A stretch of DNA of 64,000 bases. Source: Billgrantia zhangzhouensis. Lineage in GTDB: Bacteria > Pseudomonadota > Gammaproteobacteria > Pseudomonadales > Halomonadaceae. The translations under genes were made by a program, and so were the position numbers. Under the pieces are notes generated by a model that searched no databases, was not told the DNA's origin, and saw only the letters and a list, made by a program, of their open reading frames with translations. Numbering within the stretch: the stretch's first letter is position 1; each line of letters starts with the position of its first letter. This document shows, in pieces, positions 18,839-29,890 of this stretch. The stretch covers positions 248,001 through 312,000 of the forward strand of contig NZ_JABFTT010000004.1 of the NCBI RefSeq assembly GCF_021404465.1. Direction: 5' to 3'.

Positions 18839-20230
18839 ATGGCAGTCCATAACTATGACGTGGTGGTAATTGGCACCGGACCCGCCGGCGAGAGCGCCGC
18901 CATCAACGCCGCCAAGCATGGTAAGCGTGTCGCGGTGGTGGAGAAGCAACCGGTCCTCGGCGGCAACTGCACTCATTGGGGAACCATCCCCTCCAAGGCA
19001 TTACGCCACCAGGTCAAGCAGATCATGCAGTTCAACACCAACCGTATGTTCCGTGATATCGGGGAGCCGCGCTGGTTTTCCTTTCCCAAGGTGATGGAGC
19101 GTTCCCGCATCACCATCGACCAGCAGGTCGAGATGCGCACCAAGTTCTATGCTCGCAACCGTATCGACCTTTTTAGCGGCGTGGCGCGTTTCAAGGACGA
19201 GCACACATTGTTGATCCGTGATCGGCAGGAAGCGCTGGAGGAACTGGTGGCCCAGAAGATCGTCATTGCCACCGGCTCGCGTCCCTATCGCCCCGCCGAC
19301 ATCAATTTTCGCCATCCACGAATCTATGATTCCGACACCATTCTGAGTCTCTCGCATACGCCGCGTACCCTGATCATTTTCGGTGCCGGCGTGATCGGCT
19401 GTGAATACGCCTCGATATTCTCGGGGCTGGGGGTGAAGGTCGATCTCATCAATAGCCGCGACAGCCTGCTCTCGTTCCTCGACGACGAGATTTCCGATGC
19501 GCTCTCCTACCACCTGCGCAAGCACGGTGTACTGATTCGACACAACGAAGAATATGAGCGGGTCGAAGGGGATGAGTCCGGCGTGGTGCTGTACCTCAAG
19601 TCGGGCAAGAAGCTGCGCGCGGATGCCTTCCTGTGGGCCAATGGCCGTACCGGTAACACTGACGAACTGGGTCTCGAGAACATCGGCCTTGAAGCCAATG
19701 GCCGCGGTCAGCTACAGGTCGACGACCATTACCGTACTGCCATCCCGCACATCTACGCTGCCGGCGACGTGATCGGCTGGCCGAGCCTGGCGAGTGCGGC
19801 CTACGATCAGGGATTGAATGCCTGCGACGAACTGCTCGAGCGCGATTATCGCTATGTCAATGAAGTGCCTACCGGGATCTATACCATTCCCGAGATCAGC
19901 TCTTTCGGCCGCTCCGAGCGCGAGCTGACCGAGGCCAAGGTGCCTTATGAGGTGGCGCAGGCCTTCTTCAAGGATACCGCTCGTGCCCAGATCACCGGCG
20001 ATACCGTGGGCATGCTCAAGATCTTGTTCCATCAGGACACCTTGGAGATCTACGGTATTCACTGCTTTGGCGATCAGGCTTCGGAAATCGTCCATATCGG
20101 CCAGGCGATCATGCAACAGAAGGGGGAGGCGAATACCCTCAAGTATTTCGTCAACACGACCTTCAACTATCCCACCATGGCCGAGGCCTACCGGGTTGCG
20201 GCCCAGAATGGACTGAACAGAGTCTTCTGA
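18839..20230 (+). CDS. sthA: Soluble pyridine nucleotide transhydrogenase
   Basis: A FAD flavoprotein that balances NADPH and NADH pools (NADPH + NAD+ to NADP+ + NADH). 463 residues from ATG 18839, which has AGGAG about 12 bases upstream; a TTG at 18806 is less likely. The FAD motif GTGPAGES and the segment [15 protein letters not shown] are seen. In this segment the second redox Cys of the disulfide reductase family is replaced (CTHWGT), which is diagnostic of SthA. The NAD(P) motif [11 protein letters not shown] and the C-terminal dimer domain are present. It lies 51 bases after nqrM and is followed by an intrinsic terminator, so it may be read through from the nqr operon. Confidence 0.96.
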   Translation: MAVHNYDVVVIGTGPAGESAAINAAKHGKRVAVVEKQPVLGGNCTHWGTIPSKALRHQVKQIMQFNTNRMFRDIGEPRWFSFPKVMERSRITIDQQVEMRTKFYARNRIDLFSGVARFKDEHTLLIRDRQEALEELVAQKIVIATGSRPYRPADINFRHPRIYDSDTILSLSHTPRTLIIFGAGVIGCEYASIFSGLGVKVDLINSRDSLLSFLDDEISDALSYHLRKHGVLIRHNEEYERVEGDESGVVLYLKSGKKLRADAFLWANGRTGNTDELGLENIGLEANGRGQLQVDDHYRTAIPHIYAAGDVIGWPSLASAAYDQGLNACDELLERDYRYVNEVPTGIYTIPEISSFGRSERELTEAKVPYEVAQAFFKDTARAQITGDTVGMLKILFHQDTLEIYGIHCFGDQASEIVHIGQAIMQQKGEANTLKYFVNTTFNYPTMAEAYRVAAQNGLNRVF

Positions 20231-20260
20231 CCTGGTCCAGGCATCAGCTCTCCTCATTCC

Positions 20261-20283
20261 CGCCGGTCGCTAGACCGGCGTTT
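20261..20283 (+). terminator. Terminator after sthA
   Basis: A perfect 8-bp stem, CGCCGGTC-GCTA-GACCGGCG, then TTT. The T-tract is short, so strength is uncertain. Confidence 0.65.
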
Positions 20284-20325
20284 GCGTTATGCATGGCTGG
20301 ACCTGACAGGAGAAGAAGGCGACGC

Positions 20326-20751
20326 TCACTCCTCCTTGAGCTGATGCCGGTAACACGGCGGCGAGGCAGGCTCGAGATCCTCCATATCCTCATCTCGCAG
20401 TGTCTCCAGCAGGGCCTGCTGCAGCAATGGAAGATAGGATTCTTCCAGGTTGCGTGCGGCGGAAAGCAGCGTCAACTTGCCCTGGCGGGCATAGCGCATC
20501 AAGGGGACGAGACTTGCCGGATCGTCGCGCAGCTCGCCGCGATAGCGCACGGCAAAGACGGCCGCACTGATCTCGCCCTCGTGGAGCTGCCGCCGCAGCA
20601 GAGGCGAGGGTGATGCATCACGATACCACTCGGTCAGATCGAGGCTCTCGCGGCGTTTGCCGCGAGGCCAGAGGCGATCGACCAGAACCCGGGCGCCGTC
20701 GGTGGGTTCGCTCGGGCTGTAGATTCGCTTGAGTACGATCTCGTAGCTCAC
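20326..20751 (-). CDS. DUF488 family protein (YeaO-like)
   Basis: A 141-residue soluble protein with the family hallmarks RVLVDRLWPRG near the N-terminus and DLTEWYRDASPS after it, followed by LTLLSAARNLEESYL near the C-terminus. The start is GTG 20751 with AGGGAG upstream (about 20758-20763); upstream codons in the frame look non-coding. The family has no established biochemical role. It lies 25 bases downstream of the C39-like lipoprotein gene on the same strand and may be co-transcribed. Confidence 0.85.
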   Translation of the reverse strand: MSYEIVLKRIYSPSEPTDGARVLVDRLWPRGKRRESLDLTEWYRDASPSPLLRRQLHEGEISAAVFAVRYRGELRDDPASLVPLMRYARQGKLTLLSAARNLEESYLPLLQQALLETLRDEDMEDLEPASPPCYRHQLKEE

Positions 20752-20776
20752 GCCGTCTCCCTTTGCTGTCGAAACG

Positions 20777-21739
20777 CTACAACCGTTCCAGGGCCTCCCG
20801 GGCGCGTGGCTGCCAGTCGCCGGGCAGCTCAGCGGCACGCCCCAGTGCCTGGCGGGCCTCGTCGGTTTCCCCTTGGGCCAGCAGCACCAACCCCAGATTC
20901 AGCCATGCTACGCCCAAGTCGTCCCGGTGTGCCACTGAAGTACGAAATGCCTCGATGGCGCCTGGTGCATCTCCCGTCGCGTAGCGGGCGTTGCCCAGGG
21001 CAAAGTGGCCCATGCTGGACGCGGAAAAGCGCGCCGTGAAGGCTTCCCAGGCGGGTAGCGTGGCGCCGGCCCCATGAACCTGCTCGAAGGCAGAGATGGC
21101 CTGCAAGGCACGCTGCTCGCTGACACCACTGGGCAGTTCGCCGGGCGACAGTGCGACGAAGGCCCAACGTTCGCTGCGTGCCCAGGTTGCATCGAAGCGG
21201 CGAAACGATTCGATGCGTTCCGCTTCCTCGCCGCTGTGCAGGATGAGCTCACTGGCCTCCAGATCGTAGCCGATGGCGACGGCGTAATGCCACATAGGCC
21301 AGGCCGGCAGCGAAAGGTTCTGCATGACCACTACTGGATGGCCGGCGGCGATTTCGGTAAGCAGGGCATCGAGACTGTCGTTCAACACGTAGGGGATGCG
21401 GCCATGGCGCCTGACAGTGGCGAGCATCTCGGGCTGTACGCTGCCCTCGCGACCGGGGATGAACACCTGTGGTATCAGGCGTTCCATGGCCACGTCCACG
21501 CCGTCGTGGTTGAGCACCATGGCCAGTGAGGCGGGACCGCACTGGTATTCGCGCTGGGCGTGGAAAGGTACGCCTTCGATCATGGCTTCTCGCGGCAGCG
21601 TCTGCTCGGTGTTTGCGGCGAGGCGTGGCGTGGCGGCACAACCCGTCAGTATCAGCAGCCACAGGCTCAACAGAAGAACGCCCGCTAGGCGGGCGTTCTT
21701 GCAGACTGGCTTGAAACGGTCTTGCATGACGTTTCCCAT
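20777..21739 (-). CDS. C39-like cysteine peptidase lipoprotein with TPR tail (PA2778 family)
   Basis: A 320-residue lipoprotein with lipobox LTGC (Cys34). A papain-like C39 domain spans about residues 50-210, with the catalytic Cys67 in QREYQCGPASLAMVL and the likely catalytic His151 in MWHYAVAIGYD. A C-terminal region (about 215-320) has TPR-like repeats (FALGNARYATGDAPGAIEAF and the one after). Its ATG overlaps the stop of the PA2779-type gene, a pairing widespread in proteobacteria. Substrate unknown. It is probably an envelope peptidase or binding protein. The signal-peptide coding part contains a perfect 27-base palindrome (see separate entry). ATG 21727 is an alternative start. Confidence 0.85.
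   Translation of the reverse strand: MGNVMQDRFKPVCKNARLAGVLLLSLWLLILTGCAATPRLAANTEQTLPREAMIEGVPFHAQREYQCGPASLAMVLNHDGVDVAMERLIPQVFIPGREGSVQPEMLATVRRHGRIPYVLNDSLDALLTEIAAGHPVVVMQNLSLPAWPMWHYAVAIGYDLEASELILHSGEEAERIESFRRFDATWARSERWAFVALSPGELPSGVSEQRALQAISAFEQVHGAGATLPAWEAFTARFSASSMGHFALGNARYATGDAPGAIEAFRTSVAHRDDLGVAWLNLGLVLLAQGETDEARQALGRAAELPGDWQPRAREALERL
21675..21701. repeat. Perfect 12-bp inverted repeat inside the coding region
   Basis: Arms AAGAACGCCCGC (21675-21686) and GCGGGCGTTCTT (21690-21701) with a 3-base centre. It lies in codons 14-22 of the C39-like lipoprotein gene (Lys-Asn-Ala-Arg-Leu-Ala-Gly-Val-Leu). It has the shape of a terminator or attenuator stem but is within the translated signal peptide. 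Confidence 0.85.
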
Positions 21740-22131
21740 CAGCGTGTGAAGGGGAAGACGTTGGTCAGACCCAAGATGTCGGTGACCAGCAGGACGAGGA
21801 AGACGAGCAGCAGGGCGCCGACGACGCTGGCGCCGGCAGGCAACTGGTCGAGCTGCTCAGCCATCTGACGAGCCTCTTCATCGGAGAGTGCGGCCACGCG
21901 GGCTTCGACTTCGGCCAGGTCGACGCCCTGGGCGACGAGCTGCTCCTGGACCTCGGTCCGGGACAGGATCTCGTTGATGCGCTCCCGGTCGGCATCGCCA
22001 CGCTCTGCCGAGAGAGCCGCCTGGGTGGAGACCAGTTCACTGGTGGGAAGCGGGGCGGCCGAAACCGATACGCTGCCGAGCACCAGGGCCAGGATCAGCA
22101 GGGGACTGAGAAAGCGGCGGAGGGTTTTCAT
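21739..22131 (-). CDS. PA2779-family small membrane protein
   Basis: A 130-residue protein with an N-terminal signal peptide or anchor (residues 5-27, ending SVSAAP). It has an acidic helical middle with SAERGDADRERINEILSR and a C-terminal membrane span LLLVFLVLLVTDILGL. This matches the family found directly upstream of the PA2778-type C39 lipoprotein. ATG 22131 has AAGGAA about 8 bases upstream; a TTG two codons earlier is less likely. The stop overlaps the next start (TGATG). No biochemical role is known to me; the pairing suggests a joint envelope function. Confidence 0.82.
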   Translation of the reverse strand: MKTLRRFLSPLLILALVLGSVSVSAAPLPTSELVSTQAALSAERGDADRERINEILSRTEVQEQLVAQGVDLAEVEARVAALSDEEARQMAEQLDQLPAGASVVGALLLVFLVLLVTDILGLTNVFPFTR

Positions 22132-22211
22132 GATCAATGTTCCTTCTTTATCGGAAAAGGCTTCCGGCTCTTGAATGATCCAGCGCTCCCGGTTCAGTGA
22201 GCGCAGTCATC

Positions 22212-22256
22212 CACGTGCTCCAACGATGCTTTATAAGTATAAGCAGAAAGCACGTG
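22212..22256 (-). promoter_or_regulatory. Promoter region of the PA2779/PA2778 pair framed by an inverted repeat
   Basis: CACGTGC (22212-22218) and GCACGTG (22250-22256) form a widely spaced 7-bp inverted repeat. Between them lies an AT-rich block which on the minus strand reads GCTTATACTTATAAAGC (22243 down to 22227), containing TATACT and TATAAA -10 candidates. The layout suggests promoter control by a dimeric regulator, unproven. Confidence 0.4.
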
Positions 22257-22314
22257 AAATTTCATGCCCTTGCATAATCCAATGTGCGGGCTTTCCGGAG
22301 CGGGTGCGGCCGTC

Positions 22315-23373
22315 TCAACCTACACGGTAGGAAGAAGGCAATTCGGCAAGCAGGCCGCGGCCACCGGCCAGCGTCAGGGCCAGGTCGTGCAGCCCCTCCC
22401 ACAGCGGCAAGTTGGCGGCTCCCTTGATCGAGAGGTCGAGGCGCTGGGAAAACAGCAGCAGTTTGTGCAGGCGCTTGCGGGGCAGACGGCCGATGGCTTG
22501 CTGGTAGGCAGGACGGCGCTTGTCGAAGATGGCCGGTTTCTGCGCCTTGCAGGCGTGTTCGAAGCTCTGGCCTTGATCGAGGTGCTGATGCAACGACAGC
22601 AGGGTGCGTAGCTCGCGATTCAGCGCCCACAATACGATGGGGGCTTCGATGCCTTCGCCACGCAGGCCATGGATGATGCGTGAGACGCGCTCGCGCTCGC
22701 CCTTGAGGCAGGCATCGGCCAGGGTGAAGACGTCATAGCGCGCGCTGTCCTCCACACCCCCCGCAATTTGGCCGGGGCCGATGCGGCTACCGGGCGGCAA
22801 TAGCAGGGCCAGCTTCTGCAGTTCCTGATCCGCCGCGAGGAGATTGCCTTCGGTACGCTCGCCGAGCAAACGGGCGGCATCCAGATCGAGAGTCAGGCCG
22901 TGGCGCTCGGCGCGGTCGCGTAGCCAGAAGCCCAGCCGCGCCACGTCCACCGGCCACACCGGGACGAACACCCCGAGCTTGTCGAGCGCCTGGAACCAGG
23001 CGCTCTTCTGCTGGCGGAAATCGAGCTTGCCCATACTGACGAGCAAGACATTGTCGCGGTTGCCCGGGGCGTCAGCGTACTCCTTCAGTGCCTTGGCGCC
23101 CTCCTGGCCGAGGTTCTGATTGCCCAGGCGCAGCTCGATCAACTTGCTCGAGGCGAACAGCGACAGGCTGGCGGCAGCCTCGCGCAGCCGCCCCCAGGCG
23201 AAGTTGGCTTCCACATGAAGAATGTCCCGCTCTTCGATGCCCCTCTCACGGGCCGCACTGCGTACGGCGTCGCAGGCTTCCATGTGCTGCAGCGGCTCCT
23301 CGCCGGCCACGATCACCACCGGGGGCAGTTTCTTGACCAGCGCTTCCGGCAGCTTGTCGGCAAAGACCTTCAT
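22315..23373 (-). CDS. holA: DNA polymerase III delta subunit
   Basis: The clamp-loader subunit that opens the beta clamp. 352 residues (E. coli 343). The N-terminal domain (MKVFADKLPEALVKKLPPVVIVAGEEPLQ) and the AAA-like domain without Walker motifs fit HolA, as do YDVFTLADACLKGE and LWALNRELRTL. It follows lptE and leuS on the same strand, the order known from E. coli (leuS-lptE-holA). The gap to lptE is 79 bases. Confidence 0.95.
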   Translation of the reverse strand: MKVFADKLPEALVKKLPPVVIVAGEEPLQHMEACDAVRSAARERGIEERDILHVEANFAWGRLREAAASLSLFASSKLIELRLGNQNLGQEGAKALKEYADAPGNRDNVLLVSMGKLDFRQQKSAWFQALDKLGVFVPVWPVDVARLGFWLRDRAERHGLTLDLDAARLLGERTEGNLLAADQELQKLALLLPPGSRIGPGQIAGGVEDSARYDVFTLADACLKGERERVSRIIHGLRGEGIEAPIVLWALNRELRTLLSLHQHLDQGQSFEHACKAQKPAIFDKRRPAYQQAIGRLPRKRLHKLLLFSQRLDLSIKGAANLPLWEGLHDLALTLAGGRGLLAELPSSYRVG

Positions 23374-23452
23374 GAGAGTGCCTTCATGATCCTGTCTGGA
23401 TGGGGTGCCTGCTGGATAAAACTCGCACGATTGGGGTCACGGGAGCGTGTTT

Positions 23453-23947
23453 TCACGAGCCGTCGGTCAGTGAGCGCAGACGCTCGAACAGGCGTCGCTG
23501 GGCCTCCTGACGCAGTTCCTGGCGCGCTTCTTCACGGAGTTCGTCCTGGGCCAGCAGGTTGTCGTCGCTGACGGTGAAACGAGTCGATACCTCGAGGCGC
23601 TGCTCGGAGAGCCGATAGGCACCGTCGTTACGCCGTTGTACCGAGAAGGATACCGTGAGCGACATTTCCCGCTCCTGCGGGCCGCTGTCGAGAACGCTCA
23701 GCTGGCGCTCACGGAATGTCTCCGGGCCGAGGTTGAGCACCAGTGGGGCATTGTCGTGCACCTGGGTACCGACTGCTACCAGGCGCTCTTCCACCAGGCG
23801 GGCCAGTTCACTGTCATCTCCCGCCAGAGCGAGTTCTTCCAGGGCCAGTCCCGACGTATCGAAGCCGCGCAGGCGAAAGCCGCAGCCGGTCAGTACCATG
23901 GCCGCTCCGACGGCCATGGCAAGGTTGAGAAATTCGCGTCGCTGCAT
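23453..23947 (-). CDS. lptE: LPS-assembly lipoprotein LptE
   Basis: Outer membrane lipoprotein that plugs the LptD barrel and helps place lipopolysaccharide at the cell surface. 164 residues with lipobox LTGC (Cys22) followed by GFRLRG, the usual opening of LptE. The first residues MQRREFLNLA resemble a twin-arginine motif, which is odd for LptE and probably coincidental. It lies between leuS and holA, as in E. coli. Confidence 0.92.
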   Translation of the reverse strand: MQRREFLNLAMAVGAAMVLTGCGFRLRGFDTSGLALEELALAGDDSELARLVEERLVAVGTQVHDNAPLVLNLGPETFRERQLSVLDSGPQEREMSLTVSFSVQRRNDGAYRLSEQRLEVSTRFTVSDDNLLAQDELREEARQELRQEAQRRLFERLRSLTDGS

Positions 23948-23969
23948 GAGGGCTCCCGTTCGGTCTGCG

Positions 23970-26678
<2,709 letters not shown>

Positions 26679-26760
26679 CTAAATGGTAACCAAGGATACC
26701 CCAGTAGGGCAGGCCGGGCCATGCCCGGTCCATGCCGAAAGCCGCTTCGAGGAGATGACC

Positions 26761-27276
26761 ATGAGCGAACGTCCCGACTCCCATCGCGAACATCGGCTGC
26801 GTGAGGGCTACGAGCGCATGCTGGCCAGGCTGCGTGAGGGCGCCGACGACCTGACCTGGGAGAACCTGCAGCGGGAACTGGATGAGGCGGTCGAATTCGA
26901 GGCCGAGCTGGAGGACTTCACCAAGGATGAACTCGCCTTGCTGCGTGCCTGGGTCGAGCGCGACCTGATGGACATGCGGCGCTACTTGCGGGCGGGTGGG
27001 CGCGGTGTAGCCGCCTGGCTGGGCATCGACCTCGACCAGTTGTCGCGCAAGGTGGTGGATTCGCTGTTCTCCATCGCCGACCGCAGCATCGTCGAGAATG
27101 CTCGACTCAACGAAGACCTGGAGGCGGCCCGGGCCGATTACTGCGAGGGTGAGTTGGCGGCCCCCGGACGCATGGCCTGTGTGCACTGCGATGCGGTCGT
27201 CGACCTGGAGGGGGTGACTCGCATCGAACCCTGCCACCAGTGCGGCCATCGCTACTTCTACCGAATCTCCCAATGA
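26761..27276 (+). CDS. Zinc-ribbon protein of the YbeL/DUF1451 family
   Basis: A 171-residue soluble protein. The first 130 residues are helical and acidic (EGYERMLARLREGADDL onward); the C-terminus is a zinc ribbon with CVHC and CHQC. E. coli YbeL has this plan and also lies beside leuS. ATG 26761 is preferred over ATG 26755 because GAGGAG at 26749-26754 then has 6-base spacing. Function unknown. Note Arg-Arg-Tyr-Leu-Arg and Gly-rich stretches in the middle. Confidence 0.88.
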   Translation: MSERPDSHREHRLREGYERMLARLREGADDLTWENLQRELDEAVEFEAELEDFTKDELALLRAWVERDLMDMRRYLRAGGRGVAAWLGIDLDQLSRKVVDSLFSIADRSIVENARLNEDLEAARADYCEGELAAPGRMACVHCDAVVDLEGVTRIEPCHQCGHRYFYRISQ

Positions 27277-27280
27277 GCCT

Positions 27281-28609
27281 TTACAGCCAGGCATCGAGCG
27301 TGAGGATGGCCACTACCACCAGGCCGCTGAGCAGCAGGGCGTACCCTATATTGTGACGCATCATGCGATAACCGCTGACGCCGTAGCGGCCCTGCAGCGA
27401 CAGATTGATCCCCGACAGCGGCCCTACCGATGTGCCCACCGCCCAGGAGGCCAGGGCGGTAAAGGCGAACAGTGTCTGCTCACTGCCACGCAGGTCCAGC
27501 ATCGAAGCCAGCACCGAAACGCCGATGATCGGATGCAGCCCGGCTACGGCGCTGGCGACGATGGCGAGAAAGCTGGTCACGGCCTGGGCCGAGCCGAAAT
27601 GAGAGAACAGCCGCCATTCACTGCCCGTCGCGGCAGCGACGAAGGTGGAGAGTCCCAGGGTCAGCAAGCCTGCCGAGAGGAACAGGGCAATCTCGCCGCG
27701 CATCGTCGGCAGGCGCGTCAGCGTGTGCTGGCGCACGCGGCGCAGGGTCCAGCGCGGCCCGGCCGGGAGGTTGCTGGCCAGTGCCACGGCCGGCAGCAGA
27801 AATGTGATAATGCTGACGATGCCGAGCCGAGGCGTGAGCTGAAAGTGGAACAACATCACCAGAATGGCCATCGATACCGGCATTAGCAGGCTACGTGGAG
27901 AGAGCGAGAAACCGGACACCTCGGCCAGATCGAAGCGCCGCGACAGTTCTAGTGTCGTCAGGAGGCCGCTGAGCAGCGCCAGCGGCAGCCCCACCGCAAG
28001 GATGCGCGAATATTCCATGCCCGGGACCAGGGTCATCACCACGCCCATGGAGGCAAAGAAGGGCGACCACAGCGCCGCGCTGGAGAGTCCTCGGTTCAGT
28101 GCCAGCAGTTGAGGCGTGGTCAGCGGGCCACGCCGGGCCAGGCGGTCGCCGATCATGAACACCGTCGAGAGGTTGAGAATGGTGCCCAGCAGGTGCACGC
28201 CCAGCCAGGTGCCAGCGGTTCCACGCACGCCGGTGAACGGCCTGCCCAGGGGGCGTTTGTTGGCGTGACGATTGCCGATCAGGCCGATGAAACTCACGCC
28301 CACCAGCATGGCCACCACATAGGTATTGCCGCTGGTGATCGCTGGCCAGGCGATGTCGCTGGTATAGCGCCACCGTGCCAGGATGAGCAGCCCCAGGCCA
28401 ATGGTGGCTAGTGCACCGGCTTGCCAGCGGGTACGGCGAGGAATGTCGCGCCACAGTAGCAGCGTGGCCAGCCACAGGGCGTAGCCGACGCCGTGCGGAA
28501 AAGGTAACGCCCCGGCAAAACCGAGGATCTGCTGCACCAGCCCAAGCAGAATCAACACGCCCGCCAGGGCATGGCGCGTCGATGTGGCAGGAGAGGCGGG
28601 AGAGGACAC
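27281..28609 (-). CDS. Polytopic membrane protein, putative permease
   Basis: A 442-residue membrane protein with about eleven or twelve hydrophobic segments from GVLILLGLVQQILGF to LLLSGLVVVAILTL. Two segments, ALWSPFFASMGVV and WAVGTSVGPLSGINL, have the Gly/Ser/Asn-rich hairpin look of ion-transporter (IT) superfamily carriers such as citrate or arsenite permeases. I do not recognise the exact family. Start: GTG 28609 with GGAG upstream is favoured; ATG 28693 would overlap the LysR gene by 26 bases and give a polar 28-residue lead. It is downstream of the LysR gene on the same strand, so it may be that regulator's target. Confidence 0.7.
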   Translation of the reverse strand: MSSPASPATSTRHALAGVLILLGLVQQILGFAGALPFPHGVGYALWLATLLLWRDIPRRTRWQAGALATIGLGLLILARWRYTSDIAWPAITSGNTYVVAMLVGVSFIGLIGNRHANKRPLGRPFTGVRGTAGTWLGVHLLGTILNLSTVFMIGDRLARRGPLTTPQLLALNRGLSSAALWSPFFASMGVVMTLVPGMEYSRILAVGLPLALLSGLLTTLELSRRFDLAEVSGFSLSPRSLLMPVSMAILVMLFHFQLTPRLGIVSIITFLLPAVALASNLPAGPRWTLRRVRQHTLTRLPTMRGEIALFLSAGLLTLGLSTFVAAATGSEWRLFSHFGSAQAVTSFLAIVASAVAGLHPIIGVSVLASMLDLRGSEQTLFAFTALASWAVGTSVGPLSGINLSLQGRYGVSGYRMMRHNIGYALLLSGLVVVAILTLDAWL

Positions 28610-28667
28610 GGTGGTGTAGGGCTCCAGGTGGAGGCGGTTGGATTGTGAGCAGTCTAACAATATTTCC

Positions 28668-29558
28668 TCATGTTCGGCGACTCGCCACGTCACGCGCCCC
28701 TTCCAGCAGTCCCAGCATTGCCCGTGCGGCGTTGGAGAGGGTACGGCTGCGATGCACCAAGTAGCCCAGGGAGCGATGGATGGAAGAATGTTCCACCTCG
28801 AGCTCGTGCAGTTCGCCAGCCACCAGCCGCTCCGGCAGCAGGCTCCAGCCCAGGCCGATGGAAGTCATCATCTTGAGGGTTTCGAGATAGTTGGTGGTGA
28901 GTGCCACGGGTAGCTCTAGGCCGGCGGCGGCAAAGCGTGATTCGATCAAGGTACGCGTGAAGGTCATGGGCCCCGGAAGCACGGCACCGAAGGTGCACAG
29001 CTCGTGCAGCGATAACCGCCCACGCCTGGCCAGTGGATGATCGTGGGCGCAGACGAAGCACATCCGATCGTCCCATACGGGCACCACGACGAGTTGAGGA
29101 TCCGGATGCGGTGCCAGGGTCACCACGGCCATTTCCAGCTCACCATCGAGCACGCCCTGGTAAGCCTGCTCCGAGTCGAGGAAGCGCAGGTCCATGCGCA
29201 CTTCCGGATGAGCCCGGGTATAGGCCTTGAGTAACGGCGGCAACCGGTGCAGGCCGATATGGTGGCTGGTGGCGAGGGTTAGGCTACCGCCGACATCCCC
29301 CGTCAGGTCGATCAGCGCGCGGCGGCTATCATCCACCATGACCAGGATCTGCCGGGCGCGGGGCAGCAGCACCCGGCCTGCCTCGGTGAGAGTGACGCGA
29401 CGGCCGATGCGGTCGAACAGCCGCGCGCCGGTCTGCTCCTCGAGGGAGGCGATGCGCTTGGAGACCGCCGGCTGGGTCAGATGCAGCTGCTCGGCGGCGC
29501 GGGAAAAACTGCCGCTGTCGGCCACGGCGAGGAAGGCCTGCAGGCTTTGGGTGTCCAT
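28668..29558 (-). CDS. LysR-type transcriptional regulator
   Basis: A 296-residue regulator with an N-terminal winged helix-turn-helix (MDTQSLQAFLAVADSGSFSR, then AAEQLHLTQPAVSKRIASLE) and a periplasmic-binding-protein-like effector domain. It is divergent from leuC and upstream of a membrane permease. Pseudomonas also has a LysR gene ahead of leuC. ATG 29558 is the standard LysR start. A perfect LysR-type dyad lies 13-27 bases upstream of this ATG, implying autoregulation and perhaps control of leuCDB. The effector is not evident. Confidence 0.93.
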   Translation of the reverse strand: MDTQSLQAFLAVADSGSFSRAAEQLHLTQPAVSKRIASLEEQTGARLFDRIGRRVTLTEAGRVLLPRARQILVMVDDSRRALIDLTGDVGGSLTLATSHHIGLHRLPPLLKAYTRAHPEVRMDLRFLDSEQAYQGVLDGELEMAVVTLAPHPDPQLVVVPVWDDRMCFVCAHDHPLARRGRLSLHELCTFGAVLPGPMTFTRTLIESRFAAAGLELPVALTTNYLETLKMMTSIGLGWSLLPERLVAGELHELEVEHSSIHRSLGYLVHRSRTLSNAARAMLGLLEGARDVASRRT

Positions 29559-29570
29559 CGTATCGCTTGC

Positions 29571-29585
29571 ATTCCTATTGGGAAT
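29571..29585. promoter_or_regulatory. LysR-type box ATTCC-N5-GGAAT
   Basis: ATTCCTATTGGGAAT is a perfect 5-bp dyad with the T-N11-A spacing recognised by LysR proteins. It lies between the divergent lysR-type gene and leuC, 12 bases from the regulator's ATG and about 305 bases from leuC. Confidence 0.6.
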
Positions 29586-29735
29586 CCAATGAATAAATAA
29601 CATGAATTGCTTTTATGAGCGAGCCGCGCAAGACTGGCTAACACCTAATAGCTTTAACGCCAGGAAACGTAAGTGCACGGACCAAGCGGTGCACTGCAGG
29701 CGTGAGCGGCGCCGGGGGCAGGTCATAGCGGAGGT

Positions 29736-29757
29736 CTTTTGCCATGGATGGCAAAAG
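29736..29757 (+). repeat. Perfect hairpin in the leuC upstream region
   Basis: CTTTTGCCA-TGGA-TGGCAAAAG: 9-bp arms with a 4-base loop. On either strand the stem ends in an A/T-rich foot, but no long T-run follows. It could be part of an attenuator or a protein-binding site 134 bases before leuC. Confidence 0.6.
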
Positions 29758-29890
29758 TAGCGCCCAGGGATGGGTTTACAGCGCCTCCGCGAGACCTGTC
29801 GACGGAGAGCCGCGTGGTAGGCAGCGAGATACGCCACGGCGATAACCCAGACCGGACAGGCAAAAGGGCCATAGAGCCCGGGAGAACGAT

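Larger units (their letters stand above)
29559..29890. other. Intergenic region of 332 bases between lysR-type gene and leuC
   Basis: It contains the LysR-type box at 29571-29585, an AT-rich block at 29586-29625 and a perfect hairpin at 29736-29757. A short open frame starting inside the hairpin (ATG 29743) has no leucine codons, so I see no leu leader peptide. The leuC leader region from 29760 is otherwise featureless to me. Confidence 0.5.

Noticed and set aside
29743-29845. Short frame upstream of leuC as a leader peptide
   Set aside because: It contains no leucine codons and its ATG lies inside a hairpin, so it does not fit leu attenuation.
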